From positions 1 through 64,000 of the forward strand of contig CAUAFT010000003.1 in the NCBI GenBank assembly GCA_958428365.1: DNA of 64,000 nt. Reading direction: 5' to 3'. The translations under genes were made by a program, and so were the position numbers. This document shows, one piece after another, positions 25,929 to 33,720 of this stretch. The DNA comes from an uncultured Lachnospiraceae bacterium (GTDB taxonomy: Bacteria; Bacillota; Clostridia; Lachnospirales; Lachnospiraceae). The notes under the pieces were generated by a model. The model was given only the letters and a program-made list of their open reading frames with translations, had not been told where the DNA came from and made no database searches. Numbering within the stretch: the first letter of the stretch is position 1; every line of letters begins with the position of its first letter.

Positions 25929-26888
25929 TCAGAAGTCCTCCCCAGGCAGGGCGCCTTCTGTCTGTTCCCCTTCCTCATCCTGACTCAGGTAATGTAAAAA
26001 ACGCTTCACCTCCGCCCAGGCGCGCTTGGACTCCGGCATCAGCAGCATCGCCATCTGAAACACATGGAACATCCCCTCATAGATGGACATACGCACCTTG
26101 ACCCCCGCCTCCTTCGCTTTTTTTGCCACCCTGGTGGAATCGCTGAGCAGCATCTCATAGGATCCTGCCTGGATAAGCATTGGCGGAAATCCTTCATAAT
26201 CTCCAAAAAATGGCGATATGTATTCATTTGTCGGATCATTATCCGCAAGATAATCCTTATTGTACAAAAGACTGTCTCTGGTTTTGCCAAACAAGGGATC
26301 TTTTTCAAAATTTGTCTCCACAGACTCCCCGCTGATGGTCAGATCCGTCCAGGGCGACATGGCAATGATCCCGGCAGGAAGTCGCTCTCCATGATTCTTC
26401 AGCCAGAGGCAGAGCGCCAAAGCAAGTCCGCCTCCGGCGGAATCTCCCGCTACCACGATATGCTGTTCCTCATATCCCTGTTCCAGAAGCCAGCGCCAGG
26501 CGCTAAGGGCGTCCTCTAACGCCGCGGGATAGGGATGCTCCGGTGCCACCCGGTAGTCAATGGTCAGTACGTCACAGCCATTCCACAGCTCACTGTACAG
26601 CGCTGCAAAAGAACGGTAGGCATTTTTCATCGCTGCAATGTAGCCGCCTCCGTGAAGCTGCAGGATCACCCGGTTTTTTCTTCCCTCCACCGGCTCCAAA
26701 AGCTCCATTGTGAACTCTTCCATCTGGATCACCTGATGTGTAAGGTGTTCCGGGCACTTCCACTCCGGTTCCAGTTCCACGATTTTTTTCCTCAGTTCTC
26801 CGCTTTTAATCTTCTTTCCAATCAGAAGATCATTCGAGAATCTTCCAATTAAATCTCTGATTACTTTTCCTCTGATACTCTCCGTCAT
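25929..26888 (-). CDS. alpha/beta hydrolase, HSL-type esterase
   Basis: This 319-residue hydrolase is of the hormone-sensitive-lipase class: oxyanion motif LHGGGYIAA, nucleophile elbow GDSAGGGLAL, and a catalytic His in GMFHVFQM, with the acid in the PMLIQAGSYEMLLSDS block. No signal peptide is visible, so it is cytoplasmic. It is the last gene of a three-gene set with a zinc-ribbon membrane protein and a condensation-type acyltransferase, which suggests acyl transfer and ester hydrolysis on a common lipid or alcohol. The substrate is unknown. Confidence 0.88.
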   Translation of the reverse strand: MTESIRGKVIRDLIGRFSNDLLIGKKIKSGELRKKIVELEPEWKCPEHLTHQVIQMEEFTMELLEPVEGRKNRVILQLHGGGYIAAMKNAYRSFAALYSELWNGCDVLTIDYRVAPEHPYPAALEDALSAWRWLLEQGYEEQHIVVAGDSAGGGLALALCLWLKNHGERLPAGIIAMSPWTDLTISGESVETNFEKDPLFGKTRDSLLYNKDYLADNDPTNEYISPFFGDYEGFPPMLIQAGSYEMLLSDSTRVAKKAKEAGVKVRMSIYEGMFHVFQMAMLLMPESKRAWAEVKRFLHYLSQDEEGEQTEGALPGEDF

Positions 26889-26902
26889 AATTTCCTCAGC
26901 TT

Positions 26903-27568
26903 CTATACATGAAATCTCCGTTTTAACTCTGCTCTTGCCTTTCCTCCTCCTATAATAAAGGTTCCCAAAAATAAAAGCACGGAAATCGCAAGGGCGATCT
27001 CACTTAAAAACGGCTTTGTAATAAATCCCTTCTTCCACAAAAAGATCGGCAGCAGACTGCAGATGATGCAAAAGAGCTGGAAGAGCAGATAACTCGGCCA
27101 GTTCCTCCAGTTCACGATCATCAAAAGCAGGATCGCCACGTTGAGCATGATCACTCCCGACGGCAGTACATAGTTCAAAGACCAGCCCCTGTAACCTACC
27201 ACCCGGTCGATCATATAGATCAGTCCCACCGTGAACACCGTCAGCAGGATCATCTTACTGCGATAGCCGCTTTCATTTTGAATACCGATCTTCAAAACCA
27301 GAAAAATATACAAAAAGACTCCTGCCGTGATGATACTCCACCAGACTCCCTCGTAGTGGTTCATATTGAGAAATACCAGCAGAGCCTCCACCGCCACCGC
27401 CAAAAAGGTGTAGATACGAACGATCAGGGCGAACCGCTTCTCCCGGATGCCCACATTGGGATACCGCTCCAACGGCTCTTTCCCATCCTGCTCCAGAACG
27501 CAGCGACAAAGCGGACAGACCGCGGCATTATCTAAGATTTCAATTTTACAATTCCTGCATTTACTCAT
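26903..27568 (-). CDS. zinc-ribbon membrane protein (DUF6320-like)
   Basis: This 221-residue protein has an N-terminal zinc ribbon CxxC-x11-CxxC (CRNCKIEILDNAAVCPLC) followed by about five to six membrane segments from residue 50 onwards (for example IYTFLAVAVEALLVFL and WSIITAGVFLYIFLVL), ending in a basic tail. It matches what I recall as DUF6320, which lacks a known role. The ATG at 27568 has GGAG seven bases upstream. It overlaps the 3' end of the acyltransferase gene by eight bases and precedes the esterase by 14 bp, so the three are translationally linked. Confidence 0.75.
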   Translation of the reverse strand: MSKCRNCKIEILDNAAVCPLCRCVLEQDGKEPLERYPNVGIREKRFALIVRIYTFLAVAVEALLVFLNMNHYEGVWWSIITAGVFLYIFLVLKIGIQNESGYRSKMILLTVFTVGLIYMIDRVVGYRGWSLNYVLPSGVIMLNVAILLLMIVNWRNWPSYLLFQLFCIICSLLPIFLWKKGFITKPFLSEIALAISVLLFLGTFIIGGGKARAELKRRFHV

Positions 27569-28853
27569 AGCACACTCCATTGCTTTCTATTGATACATCC
27601 AATCCATCCTCCGCCAGTTTTCTGAAAAACGCCTTCTGAACAGAGGTATCCTTCAATATAAAACTAAAGGAAAATACCAGGGTATCCTTGTAGGAACAGA
27701 TGGTTCCCTTCAGGTTCTGTCCCTTTGACATGGCAAGGTAGGCATGGAAGCCCTCCACATAGGGTTCATATTCCTCCCGCACCGAGATATTTCCGATATT
27801 TGTCACCGTGGAGGTGTTGGCAAGGGCTGCCGAGGTATAGACGGATCGGATGGCGATCTTTTTTAATACCAGGGGCACGGCTCTTGCAATCAATGTCTTT
27901 TCATTGGACACGTTGTAGGAAAAAATTTCCTCCAGATGTTCCTTGTTGATCTGCTCCTTCAGACTCTTCTTCACAATTCCAAGAACCTCCTCAAAGGTAT
28001 AAGTCTCCTCCGTAGGATGGAACTCTGCCGAGACGACGGCAAAGAAATTCTTCGTGGTTACAGAGTCAAAGAAAGGACGCAGATTCACCGGCACCGCGAC
28101 CCGGATCGGTCTCTTTCCCGGCATCCCGTGCATACATTCCAGATAAATGCTCCACACAAAGACGGAAACCAGATATTCGTTGATGCTAACATTCCACTTC
28201 TTACAAACGGATTTCAACTGCGGGATATTCAAATATCCATGAATCACTCCGAACTCCGGCGTCTTGAATTTTTCCCCTTTTAACAGATATGCCTTCTGGG
28301 TCTTATAGCTCTTCTGATGGCTCTTTCTGTAATTTTTCAAAAAACTGTCTTCCGTATTCAGGGAGGTGTCGCTGCAAAGAGCATCCCCGCCCAACTGCTC
28401 CCGCAGATCCGGGTGTGCCAGGCGCAGATACTGATAGGTCAGCTCCTTTAAAAAGTTGATGCCTCCCATTCCGTCGGTCAATACATGAAAGACCTCCAGA
28501 TTGATCCTGCATTTATAATAGGAGACCCGGAACAGATAGCTTCGGTTCTTATTCTGCTGGATAAATCGGCAGGGATAAGTCTCCTCCTCCAAAACAAGCG
28601 GCGCCCGCTTGACATTCTCCTCAAAATAGTACCAGAAAATCCCCTGTCTCAGACGCACGTTGAATAATTCAAACTTCGGCAGCATGATATCCAATGCCTG
28701 CTGCAGCAGGTTCTGCTGTATCTCTTCCTTTAAGACCACACTGATGCGGTATACGTTGGTCATCTCTTCCCCTGCGATGACGGGAAAGAGATGAGCCGTA
28801 TTGTCCAATTTGTCCCATTTTAAGGTCCGTTGTTGTTCTTCGGTTCTTTTCAT
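27561..28853 (-). CDS. condensation-domain-type acyltransferase (alcohol acetyltransferase-like)
   Basis: This 430-residue protein belongs to the CoA-dependent/condensation-domain acyltransferase fold: the active-site HxxxDG motif is visible as HVLTDGMGG, and the C-terminal half has the NTSTVTNIGNISV strand typical of PapA or alcohol acetyltransferases. No carrier or adenylation domains are attached, so it is a stand-alone enzyme, probably O-acylating. The start at 28853 follows GAGG by five bases; a longer reading into the promoter region is rejected. It heads the cassette with the DUF6320-like protein and esterase, behind a good promoter. Confidence 0.8.
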   Translation of the reverse strand: MKRTEEQQRTLKWDKLDNTAHLFPVIAGEEMTNVYRISVVLKEEIQQNLLQQALDIMLPKFELFNVRLRQGIFWYYFEENVKRAPLVLEEETYPCRFIQQNKNRSYLFRVSYYKCRINLEVFHVLTDGMGGINFLKELTYQYLRLAHPDLREQLGGDALCSDTSLNTEDSFLKNYRKSHQKSYKTQKAYLLKGEKFKTPEFGVIHGYLNIPQLKSVCKKWNVSINEYLVSVFVWSIYLECMHGMPGKRPIRVAVPVNLRPFFDSVTTKNFFAVVSAEFHPTEETYTFEEVLGIVKKSLKEQINKEHLEEIFSYNVSNEKTLIARAVPLVLKKIAIRSVYTSAALANTSTVTNIGNISVREEYEPYVEGFHAYLAMSKGQNLKGTICSYKDTLVFSFSFILKDTSVQKAFFRKLAEDGLDVSIESNGVCYE

Positions 28854-28885
28854 ACCGTCCTCTTTTCCAAGAATTTTTCCTATAT

Positions 28886-28914
28886 AGTATAAGAGTATTT
28901 CCCCTTTCTGTAAA
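28886..28914 (-). promoter_or_regulatory. promoter of the acyltransferase cassette
   Basis: TTTACA (28909-28914), a 17-bp spacer and TATACT (28886-28891), minus strand, lie 33 bp before the ATG. Confidence 0.75.
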
Positions 28915-28930
28915 GAATTTCTGAAAAGAA

Positions 28931-28960
28931 AAAGAATCCCACCTTTCTGTGAGATTCTTT
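28931..28960. terminator. terminator of the amino acid ABC operon
   Basis: AAAGAATCCCAC (28931-28942) pairs with GTGAGATTCTTT (28949-28960), 11 of 12 positions, around a 6-nt loop, with A and T tracts on the two sides. It lies right after the ABC ATPase stop. Confidence 0.8.
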
Positions 28961-28966
28961 TTTCCA

Positions 28967-29656
28967 TCAGCCCTGGGCAAATCTTGCCAGGAACTGTTTC
29001 GTCCGTTCCTCCTTCGGATTCTCGATCACTTCTTTCGGATCTCCCTGTTCCACGATATAACCGCCATCCATGAAGATCACCCGGTCTGCCACATCTCTGG
29101 CGAAGCTCATCTCATGAGTGACGATGACCATGGTCATCTTCTCCTTTGCAAGCTCCCGGATCACCTTTAAGATCTCTCCGGTCAGCTCCGGATCCAGGGC
29201 GCTGGTGGGCTCGTCGAAAAAGAGGATGGAGGGCTTTAACGCCAACGCTCTTGCAATGGCGACACGCTGCTGCTGTCCGCCGGAGAGCTGACAGGGATAG
29301 GCGCCCGCCTTATCCTCCAGTCCCATCTTCACCAACAGTTCCCGCGCCTCCTGTTCCACTTCCTTCTTATTCCGCTTCTGTACGCTCACCGGGGCGTCCA
29401 TGATATTTTTTAACACCGAATAATGGGGAAAGAGGTTGAAGTTCTGAAACACCAGCCCAAAGCGTCCCTCAAAATGAATGCTGCCGCTGTCCTCCTGTTC
29501 CAGCCCCGTGCAGCATCGAAGCAGGGTGGATTTTCCCGAACCGGAGGGGCCGATGATCGCCACAACCTCGCCTTCCTCCACGGACATGGAAATGTCGTGA
29601 AGGACATCCAGATCCCCAAAACTCTTTTTTAAGCTCTCTATCTCTAATAATTTCAT
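28967..29656 (-). CDS. polar amino acid ABC transporter, ATP-binding protein
   Basis: This 229-residue cytoplasmic ATPase belongs to the GlnQ/HisP class and powers amino acid uptake. Visible are Walker A GPSGSGKST (35-43), the Q-loop FQNFNLFPH, the signature LSGGQQQRVAIARAL, Walker B ILFFDEPTSALDPE and the H-loop VTHEMSFA. It is the third gene of a binding protein, permease, ATPase operon, starting 10 bp after the permease gene, and is followed by a terminator. Confidence 0.95.
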   Translation of the reverse strand: MKLLEIESLKKSFGDLDVLHDISMSVEEGEVVAIIGPSGSGKSTLLRCCTGLEQEDSGSIHFEGRFGLVFQNFNLFPHYSVLKNIMDAPVSVQKRNKKEVEQEARELLVKMGLEDKAGAYPCQLSGGQQQRVAIARALALKPSILFFDEPTSALDPELTGEILKVIRELAKEKMTMVIVTHEMSFARDVADRVIFMDGGYIVEQGDPKEVIENPKEERTKQFLARFAQG

Positions 29657-29666
29657 CGTGCTTCTC

Positions 29667-30317
29667 CTACTGATAATAAGACAGGCGTTTTTCCAGATAT
29701 TCCATGAACACCGCCACGATCAGATTGAATATATAATAGAAGATTCCCGCCACAAAAAGCGGTACTATAGTGGTCTGCGCCGCCGCGATCTGTTTTGCAA
29801 TGGTGAACATCTCCGCATATGCAAGGACAAAGGCAAGGGAAGTATCCTTCACCAGGGTGATGACCTCATTGGTCACCGGAGGCAGGACACGCTTCACCAT
29901 CTGCGGGAAGATGATCTTGAAAAAGGTCTGTACTTTAGAATATCCCAACACCTTCGCCGCCTCCCGCTGTCCCACCGGGATTCCCTGAATACCGGAGCGG
30001 TAGATTTCCGCAAAATAAGCCGCGTAATTCACGCTGAAGCCAATGATCGTCGCATAAAAACGGTATTCCGGCACCAGCCGCATTTTAAACAGATAATAGG
30101 GTCCAAAATAAACCACCAAAAGCTGGAGCATCAGAGGGGTTCCCCTCATAATGGATATGTAAATCTTCATCAGCCATTGGAGCGGTTTAAATCTGGACAT
30201 TCTCGCAAATGCCACAAGCAGCCCCAAAGGCATGGAAAAAAGTAAAGTCAGTACAAATATGGATATGGAAGCCCCCATCCCCGAAAAGAGCTGACCCAGC
30301 ATATTCTGAAGCGTCAT
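29667..30317 (-). CDS. polar amino acid ABC transporter, permease
   Basis: This 216-residue membrane permease is of the His/Glu/Gln/Arg/opine family, with about five membrane segments. It shows the family pattern IYISIMRGTPLMLQLLVVYF near residues 52-70 and the EAA-type cytoplasmic loop IQGIPVGQREAAKVLGYS that contacts the ATPase. It is 11 bp downstream of the binding-protein gene. Only one permease is present, so a homodimer is expected. Confidence 0.94.
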   Translation of the reverse strand: MTLQNMLGQLFSGMGASISIFVLTLLFSMPLGLLVAFARMSRFKPLQWLMKIYISIMRGTPLMLQLLVVYFGPYYLFKMRLVPEYRFYATIIGFSVNYAAYFAEIYRSGIQGIPVGQREAAKVLGYSKVQTFFKIIFPQMVKRVLPPVTNEVITLVKDTSLAFVLAYAEMFTIAKQIAAAQTTIVPLFVAGIFYYIFNLIVAVFMEYLEKRLSYYQ

Positions 30318-30328
30318 TCATCCTCTCC

Positions 30329-31171
30329 TTACTTACCGAGACATACCATATCGGCTAAATCCCATTCCTCGGCGATCTTATCAAAGGTTCCATCCTCTAC
30401 CATCTCATCCAGGGTTGCCTGAACCTGATCTCTCAACTCCTCATTGCCCAGCTTGAATCCAACGGCATACTGCTCGGTACGGATCTTATCCTCAAGCATC
30501 ACAAAACCCTCTCTGGATTCCAGCTGATAATCCGCCACTCCGATATCTACCACGATCGCGTCCACAGAACCTGCCTCCAGATTCATAAACGCCGTATTGT
30601 AGTCAGCTACCTGCTGTAGATCCGCAAAGCTAGCCGCCAGCTCCAGATTCTCCTCGTTGTCCTCCTCGTCCGTCAACGCTGCCAGTCCTGAGGAATCCGC
30701 CTGAACAGCCACTACTTTTCCTGCCAGATCCTCTTTTTTCTCAATTCCGGAATCCTCTGCTACCACAACCACGATGGAATTGTCCACATAAGGATCGGAC
30801 CAGGTATATTTGTCCTCCCGTCCTGTCATGGTAAAACCGTTCCAGATACAGTCGATGGATCCGGAGCTTAACTCCATATCCTTGGAATCCCAGTCGATCG
30901 GCTGTTTTACCAGATCCCAGTTGTTGCGCTTGCAGACTTCCTGCGCCAGATCCAGGTCAAAGCCCACATACTCGCCGTCGTCGTCCTTATATCCATATGG
31001 CGGATATTCTGCGTCAAAACCTACGATAAACTCATTGCCGGAAGCCTCCTGCGTCTTTTCTTCTTTGTTTGCAGATGTATCTGCCTCATCGCCGCTGTTT
31101 GAGCAGCCAGCCATTGTGAATACCATTGCCGCCGCTAAGAACATCGCCGCAAATCTCGTTGCTTTTTTCAT
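30329..31171 (-). CDS. amino acid ABC transporter, substrate-binding lipoprotein
   Basis: This 280-residue lipoprotein has a signal peptide ending in the lipobox FTMAGC and then a type 3 (SBP_bac_3) binding fold: FIVGFDAEYPPYGYKDDDGE near the start and DSGIEKKEDLAGKVVAVQ in lobe 2. Residue patterns suit a polar amino acid such as glutamine or cystine; the ligand is not decided. The start at 31171 is set by AAGGAGGA, which lies in the 3' arm of an inverted repeat (31176-31246). Upstream in-frame codons belong to that repeat. Confidence 0.93.
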   Translation of the reverse strand: MKKATRFAAMFLAAAMVFTMAGCSNSGDEADTSANKEEKTQEASGNEFIVGFDAEYPPYGYKDDDGEYVGFDLDLAQEVCKRNNWDLVKQPIDWDSKDMELSSGSIDCIWNGFTMTGREDKYTWSDPYVDNSIVVVVAEDSGIEKKEDLAGKVVAVQADSSGLAALTDEEDNEENLELAASFADLQQVADYNTAFMNLEAGSVDAIVVDIGVADYQLESREGFVMLEDKIRTEQYAVGFKLGNEELRDQVQATLDEMVEDGTFDKIAEEWDLADMVCLGK

Positions 31172-31175
31172 AAAA

Positions 31176-31246
31176 AAATCCTCCTTCATCGTTCTCATGT
31201 ACTTTAGTATACTAACATGATAAAACAACGATGTAAAGGAGGATTT
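31176..31246 (-). promoter_or_regulatory. inverted repeat with a promoter -10 in its loop and the Shine-Dalgarno in its 3' arm
   Basis: AAATCCTCCTTCATCGTT (31176-31193) is repeated in reverse complement at 31227-31246, differing only by a two-base insertion. On the minus strand the 3' arm contains AAGGAGG of the binding-protein gene and is followed by seven T's and then the ATG, so a transcript reading through from the chemoreceptor gene would form a terminator-like hairpin that hides the ribosome binding site. The loop holds AGTATACT, whose TATACT (31206-31211) is a candidate -10; a transcript starting there lacks the 5' arm. The -35 is not clear (TTTACA is 20 bp away). Confidence 0.65.
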
Positions 31247-31267
31247 CCGTTTTTCTCTGCGCTTTTT

Positions 31268-32704
31268 CTAATCAAATACCCTTCTTTTTTCTTTCGTAAG
31301 CTGTCCCACAATGGAGAGAAGTTTTTCAAAATCACCGATCAGACTTTCGGAAAGTCTCTGCGCATCTGCATATATCTTCTCGGTCTGCTCATAGTCCTCA
31401 TCGAACAGCGCCTGTATCATCTGATTACCAAAACCATGAAGTTCTCGGTGTTTGCTCTCAAGAGTATCCCAGATCTTTCGCACCTCTTCATTTTTCGGTT
31501 CCATGGAATAATAAAAATGACCAAAACCGCATCTCCTGTCATCCAACTGAAGCGGCAGAACCGTCTTCTCCGTTTTCATGCTCTTAAGGATCTCCAGCCA
31601 ATTTTTATGCGCATCAATGGCATTTCGGATGGAATTTTCAAATACCGCATTGTCCAGCATATAGAAAGCGTCCTGTCCCATCTTTCCAATGAGCTTCATG
31701 GAACCATCCAGTTCCTTCTCCACTTCCTCCATCGGTTTTACCGCCCTGCCCATATCCTCATTGATGAGCTCCAGCTGTCCTGCGTCTGTCTTTAGGGCTG
31801 CGCACTGCTCCTCCATACGGTTGATCTGGGTATCCAGAACATTGACGGAGCTGCTGATCTCCTCGCTGACTGCTGCCAGAGAGCTGATGGACTCGGAGAT
31901 CTGTCCCACACTTTTCTGATTCACATCATTGATCTCCCAAACGGAATTGATCTTATCATTGATCGTACCCAGCGCCTCAATGGTGGTCGCCACACTTTTT
32001 GAACTCTTCTGGGAAGCCCCCTCAATGTGTTCCACAAAGGAACCCATATTGTCTGTCAGCTCCCTGGTCTGTTCCGCAAGCTGCCGGATCTCGTCCGCCA
32101 CCACTGCGAATCCTCTTCCTGCCTCCCCGGCTCTTGCCGCCTCAATGCTGGCGTTTAACGCCAGCAGATTGGTCTGGGAAGAAATGGAATTGATTCCCTC
32201 AATGACTTCATTCATCCGATCGATGATACCAAGCAGATTCTCCATGTCCGTCTTCATCTCATGAGAATTGACGATGGTCTTGGTGGACAGCTCACGGATT
32301 CCGGTCAACTCATCCTGTCCCGCCTCGATTTTTTTGAAAACCGTTGAAGACTCCTCGGAAGCCTCAATGATGGTATTGGTCAGATTCTCATGGGCATTGG
32401 TCACCTCTCCCGCAATGGAAGCCATCTCCGTAGTCGCCTGATGTATGATCCCTGACGCCTGGGAAACGTCTGACGTAACCTTACTCATCTTCCCCGAACT
32501 ATCTGCAATCCCCACATCCAGAGCGCTCACCTTCATGACCGCATTCAGATTCTTCTGCATGAGATTCGCAAAATCCTTCTTGCCGGTCTTTAACCGGTCA
32601 TACATGCTCTGCAGCTCTGACGATTCTCTGGAATAATCCATTTCCTCCATTTCTGAAAGAGCACGAAGCGCTCCTCCGTTTTTTCCTGCCTTACCAAAAG
32701 CCAT
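31268..32704 (-). CDS. soluble chemoreceptor with C-terminal CZB domain
   Basis: This 478-residue methyl-accepting chemotaxis-type protein has no membrane segment. A coiled N-terminal region leads to the signalling hairpin with tip GINSISSQTNLLALNASIEA (about 180-200), and the C-terminus (about 355-470) is a chemoreceptor zinc-binding domain with DAHKNW, the CGFGHFYYS cysteine motif and the SKHRELH pair. CZB domains sense zinc or oxidants such as hypochlorite. AGGAGG precedes the ATG, and a near-consensus promoter lies 55 bp upstream. Confidence 0.93.
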   Translation of the reverse strand: MAFGKAGKNGGALRALSEMEEMDYSRESSELQSMYDRLKTGKKDFANLMQKNLNAVMKVSALDVGIADSSGKMSKVTSDVSQASGIIHQATTEMASIAGEVTNAHENLTNTIIEASEESSTVFKKIEAGQDELTGIRELSTKTIVNSHEMKTDMENLLGIIDRMNEVIEGINSISSQTNLLALNASIEAARAGEAGRGFAVVADEIRQLAEQTRELTDNMGSFVEHIEGASQKSSKSVATTIEALGTINDKINSVWEINDVNQKSVGQISESISSLAAVSEEISSSVNVLDTQINRMEEQCAALKTDAGQLELINEDMGRAVKPMEEVEKELDGSMKLIGKMGQDAFYMLDNAVFENSIRNAIDAHKNWLEILKSMKTEKTVLPLQLDDRRCGFGHFYYSMEPKNEEVRKIWDTLESKHRELHGFGNQMIQALFDEDYEQTEKIYADAQRLSESLIGDFEKLLSIVGQLTKEKRRVFD

Positions 32705-32758
32705 TTCTATTCCTCCTCAATACACCTCTGCCGTGTTCGTTTTATGTACTTTACAAAA

Positions 32759-32787
32759 ATTTTACACTAACCGACAGAAAACGTCAA
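32759..32787 (-). promoter_or_regulatory. promoter of the CZB chemoreceptor
   Basis: TTGACG (32782-32787), a 17-bp spacer and TAAAAT (32759-32764) on the minus strand. Confidence 0.75.
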
Positions 32788-32796
32788 ATCAGATTC

Positions 32797-33621
32797 TCAG
32801 AAACTTCCATCGCTTTCCTCTATCATATCCCAAAATTCTTCTAAGGTCAGATTTTTTTCAGAAAGATACCGTGCCGCCTCAACTCCTACATACCGGAAAT
32901 GCCATGGCTCGTAGTCGATCCCCGTGATCTCCTCCTTCCCCTTTGGATAGCGGAGAATGAATCCATATTTCATACAGTGCTTTTGTAGCCACTGGTTCGC
33001 CGGGCACTTCTCCTGGGTCGCATCCAGATTGGAATTGCCGGAAACCAGAATATCTAAAGCCAGCCCTGTCTCGTGCTCGCTGTATCCCGCCGGCATGACC
33101 TGACGCAGAGTTTCACCCAGAGCCTCCTCATACGTCATTCCGTTCTTCCTTAATTTTTCCACATCATGATCAATGAGCTTTTGCTGATAATCCTCAGAAC
33201 GATATGCCGAGGCGATATAGAACTGATACCCCTCCTCCCCCGCCTCCGCCAGCATTCTGACCAGATCCTCATATAAGACCTCCGACGCCTGAAGCCTCCC
33301 TTTACAGATATTGCGAAGCTTCGGCTGATAGTATTTCGGAATCTCATGATCCTTATTTGCCAGGATCAAAAGCTCCTGATTCTTTTGAAAGATCTTAGCC
33401 GCCTTTGCTCTGTCTATCCTGTTTACCTCCGTTCCCATCGCTTCCTCCCGCTTAGAGGAAAGACGAATCTTTTCCTCTTCTTCGTAAGAAGCTTCTCTAA
33501 GGTTCCTCTGTACTGCCTCCTTCACAGAAAAAGCGCCGTAACTTCCGAATACAAGCAGAGCGCTGATACACACAAGGAGCAGACCCCGCCTGTTCCGATC
33601 CTGATTCCTGTCAAACATCAT
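32797..33621 (-). CDS. M15 (VanY-type) D-alanyl-D-alanine carboxypeptidase
   Basis: This is a membrane-anchored peptidase of 274 residues that would trim the terminal D-Ala of peptidoglycan stem peptides. It has an N-terminal membrane segment (about 14-33) and a VanY domain (about 120-270) with the zinc motifs SEHETGLALDI (HxxxxxxD) and EPWHFRYVG (HxH-like motif H), plus the conserved YRSEDYQQ. The ATG at 33621 is chosen because AAGGGGGA precedes it; that sequence lies in the 3' arm of a perfect 16-bp hairpin (33627-33671). It may act with the two-component system encoded upstream. Confidence 0.9.
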   Translation of the reverse strand: MMFDRNQDRNRRGLLLVCISALLVFGSYGAFSVKEAVQRNLREASYEEEEKIRLSSKREEAMGTEVNRIDRAKAAKIFQKNQELLILANKDHEIPKYYQPKLRNICKGRLQASEVLYEDLVRMLAEAGEEGYQFYIASAYRSEDYQQKLIDHDVEKLRKNGMTYEEALGETLRQVMPAGYSEHETGLALDILVSGNSNLDATQEKCPANQWLQKHCMKYGFILRYPKGKEEITGIDYEPWHFRYVGVEAARYLSEKNLTLEEFWDMIEESDGSF

Positions 33622-33626
33622 ATAAA

Positions 33627-33671
33627 ATCCCCCTTTTATCATCTCGTTCAAACCTATGATAAAAGGGGGAT
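33627..33671 (-). promoter_or_regulatory. perfect 16-bp hairpin containing the Shine-Dalgarno of the carboxypeptidase gene
   Basis: ATCCCCCTTTTATCAT (33627-33642) and ATGATAAAAGGGGGAT (33656-33671) are exact reverse complements around a 13-nt loop. On the minus strand the 3' arm ends AAGGGGGAT followed by TTTAT and then ATG, so the ribosome binding site is fully paired and the structure also resembles an intrinsic terminator of the preceding gene. No promoter is visible in the loop, nor clearly between 33672 and 33720. Confidence 0.75.
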
Positions 33672-33720
33672 GTGCCACACTTGTTTTGCAATTGTTTCGG
33701 GAATGTAAAATCTGCATTTA

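Noticed and set aside
31176..31246. Invertible DNA switch as the main explanation of the inverted repeat.
   Set aside because: No recombinase gene is nearby and the T run directly after the 3' arm fits a terminator better; kept only as an alternative.
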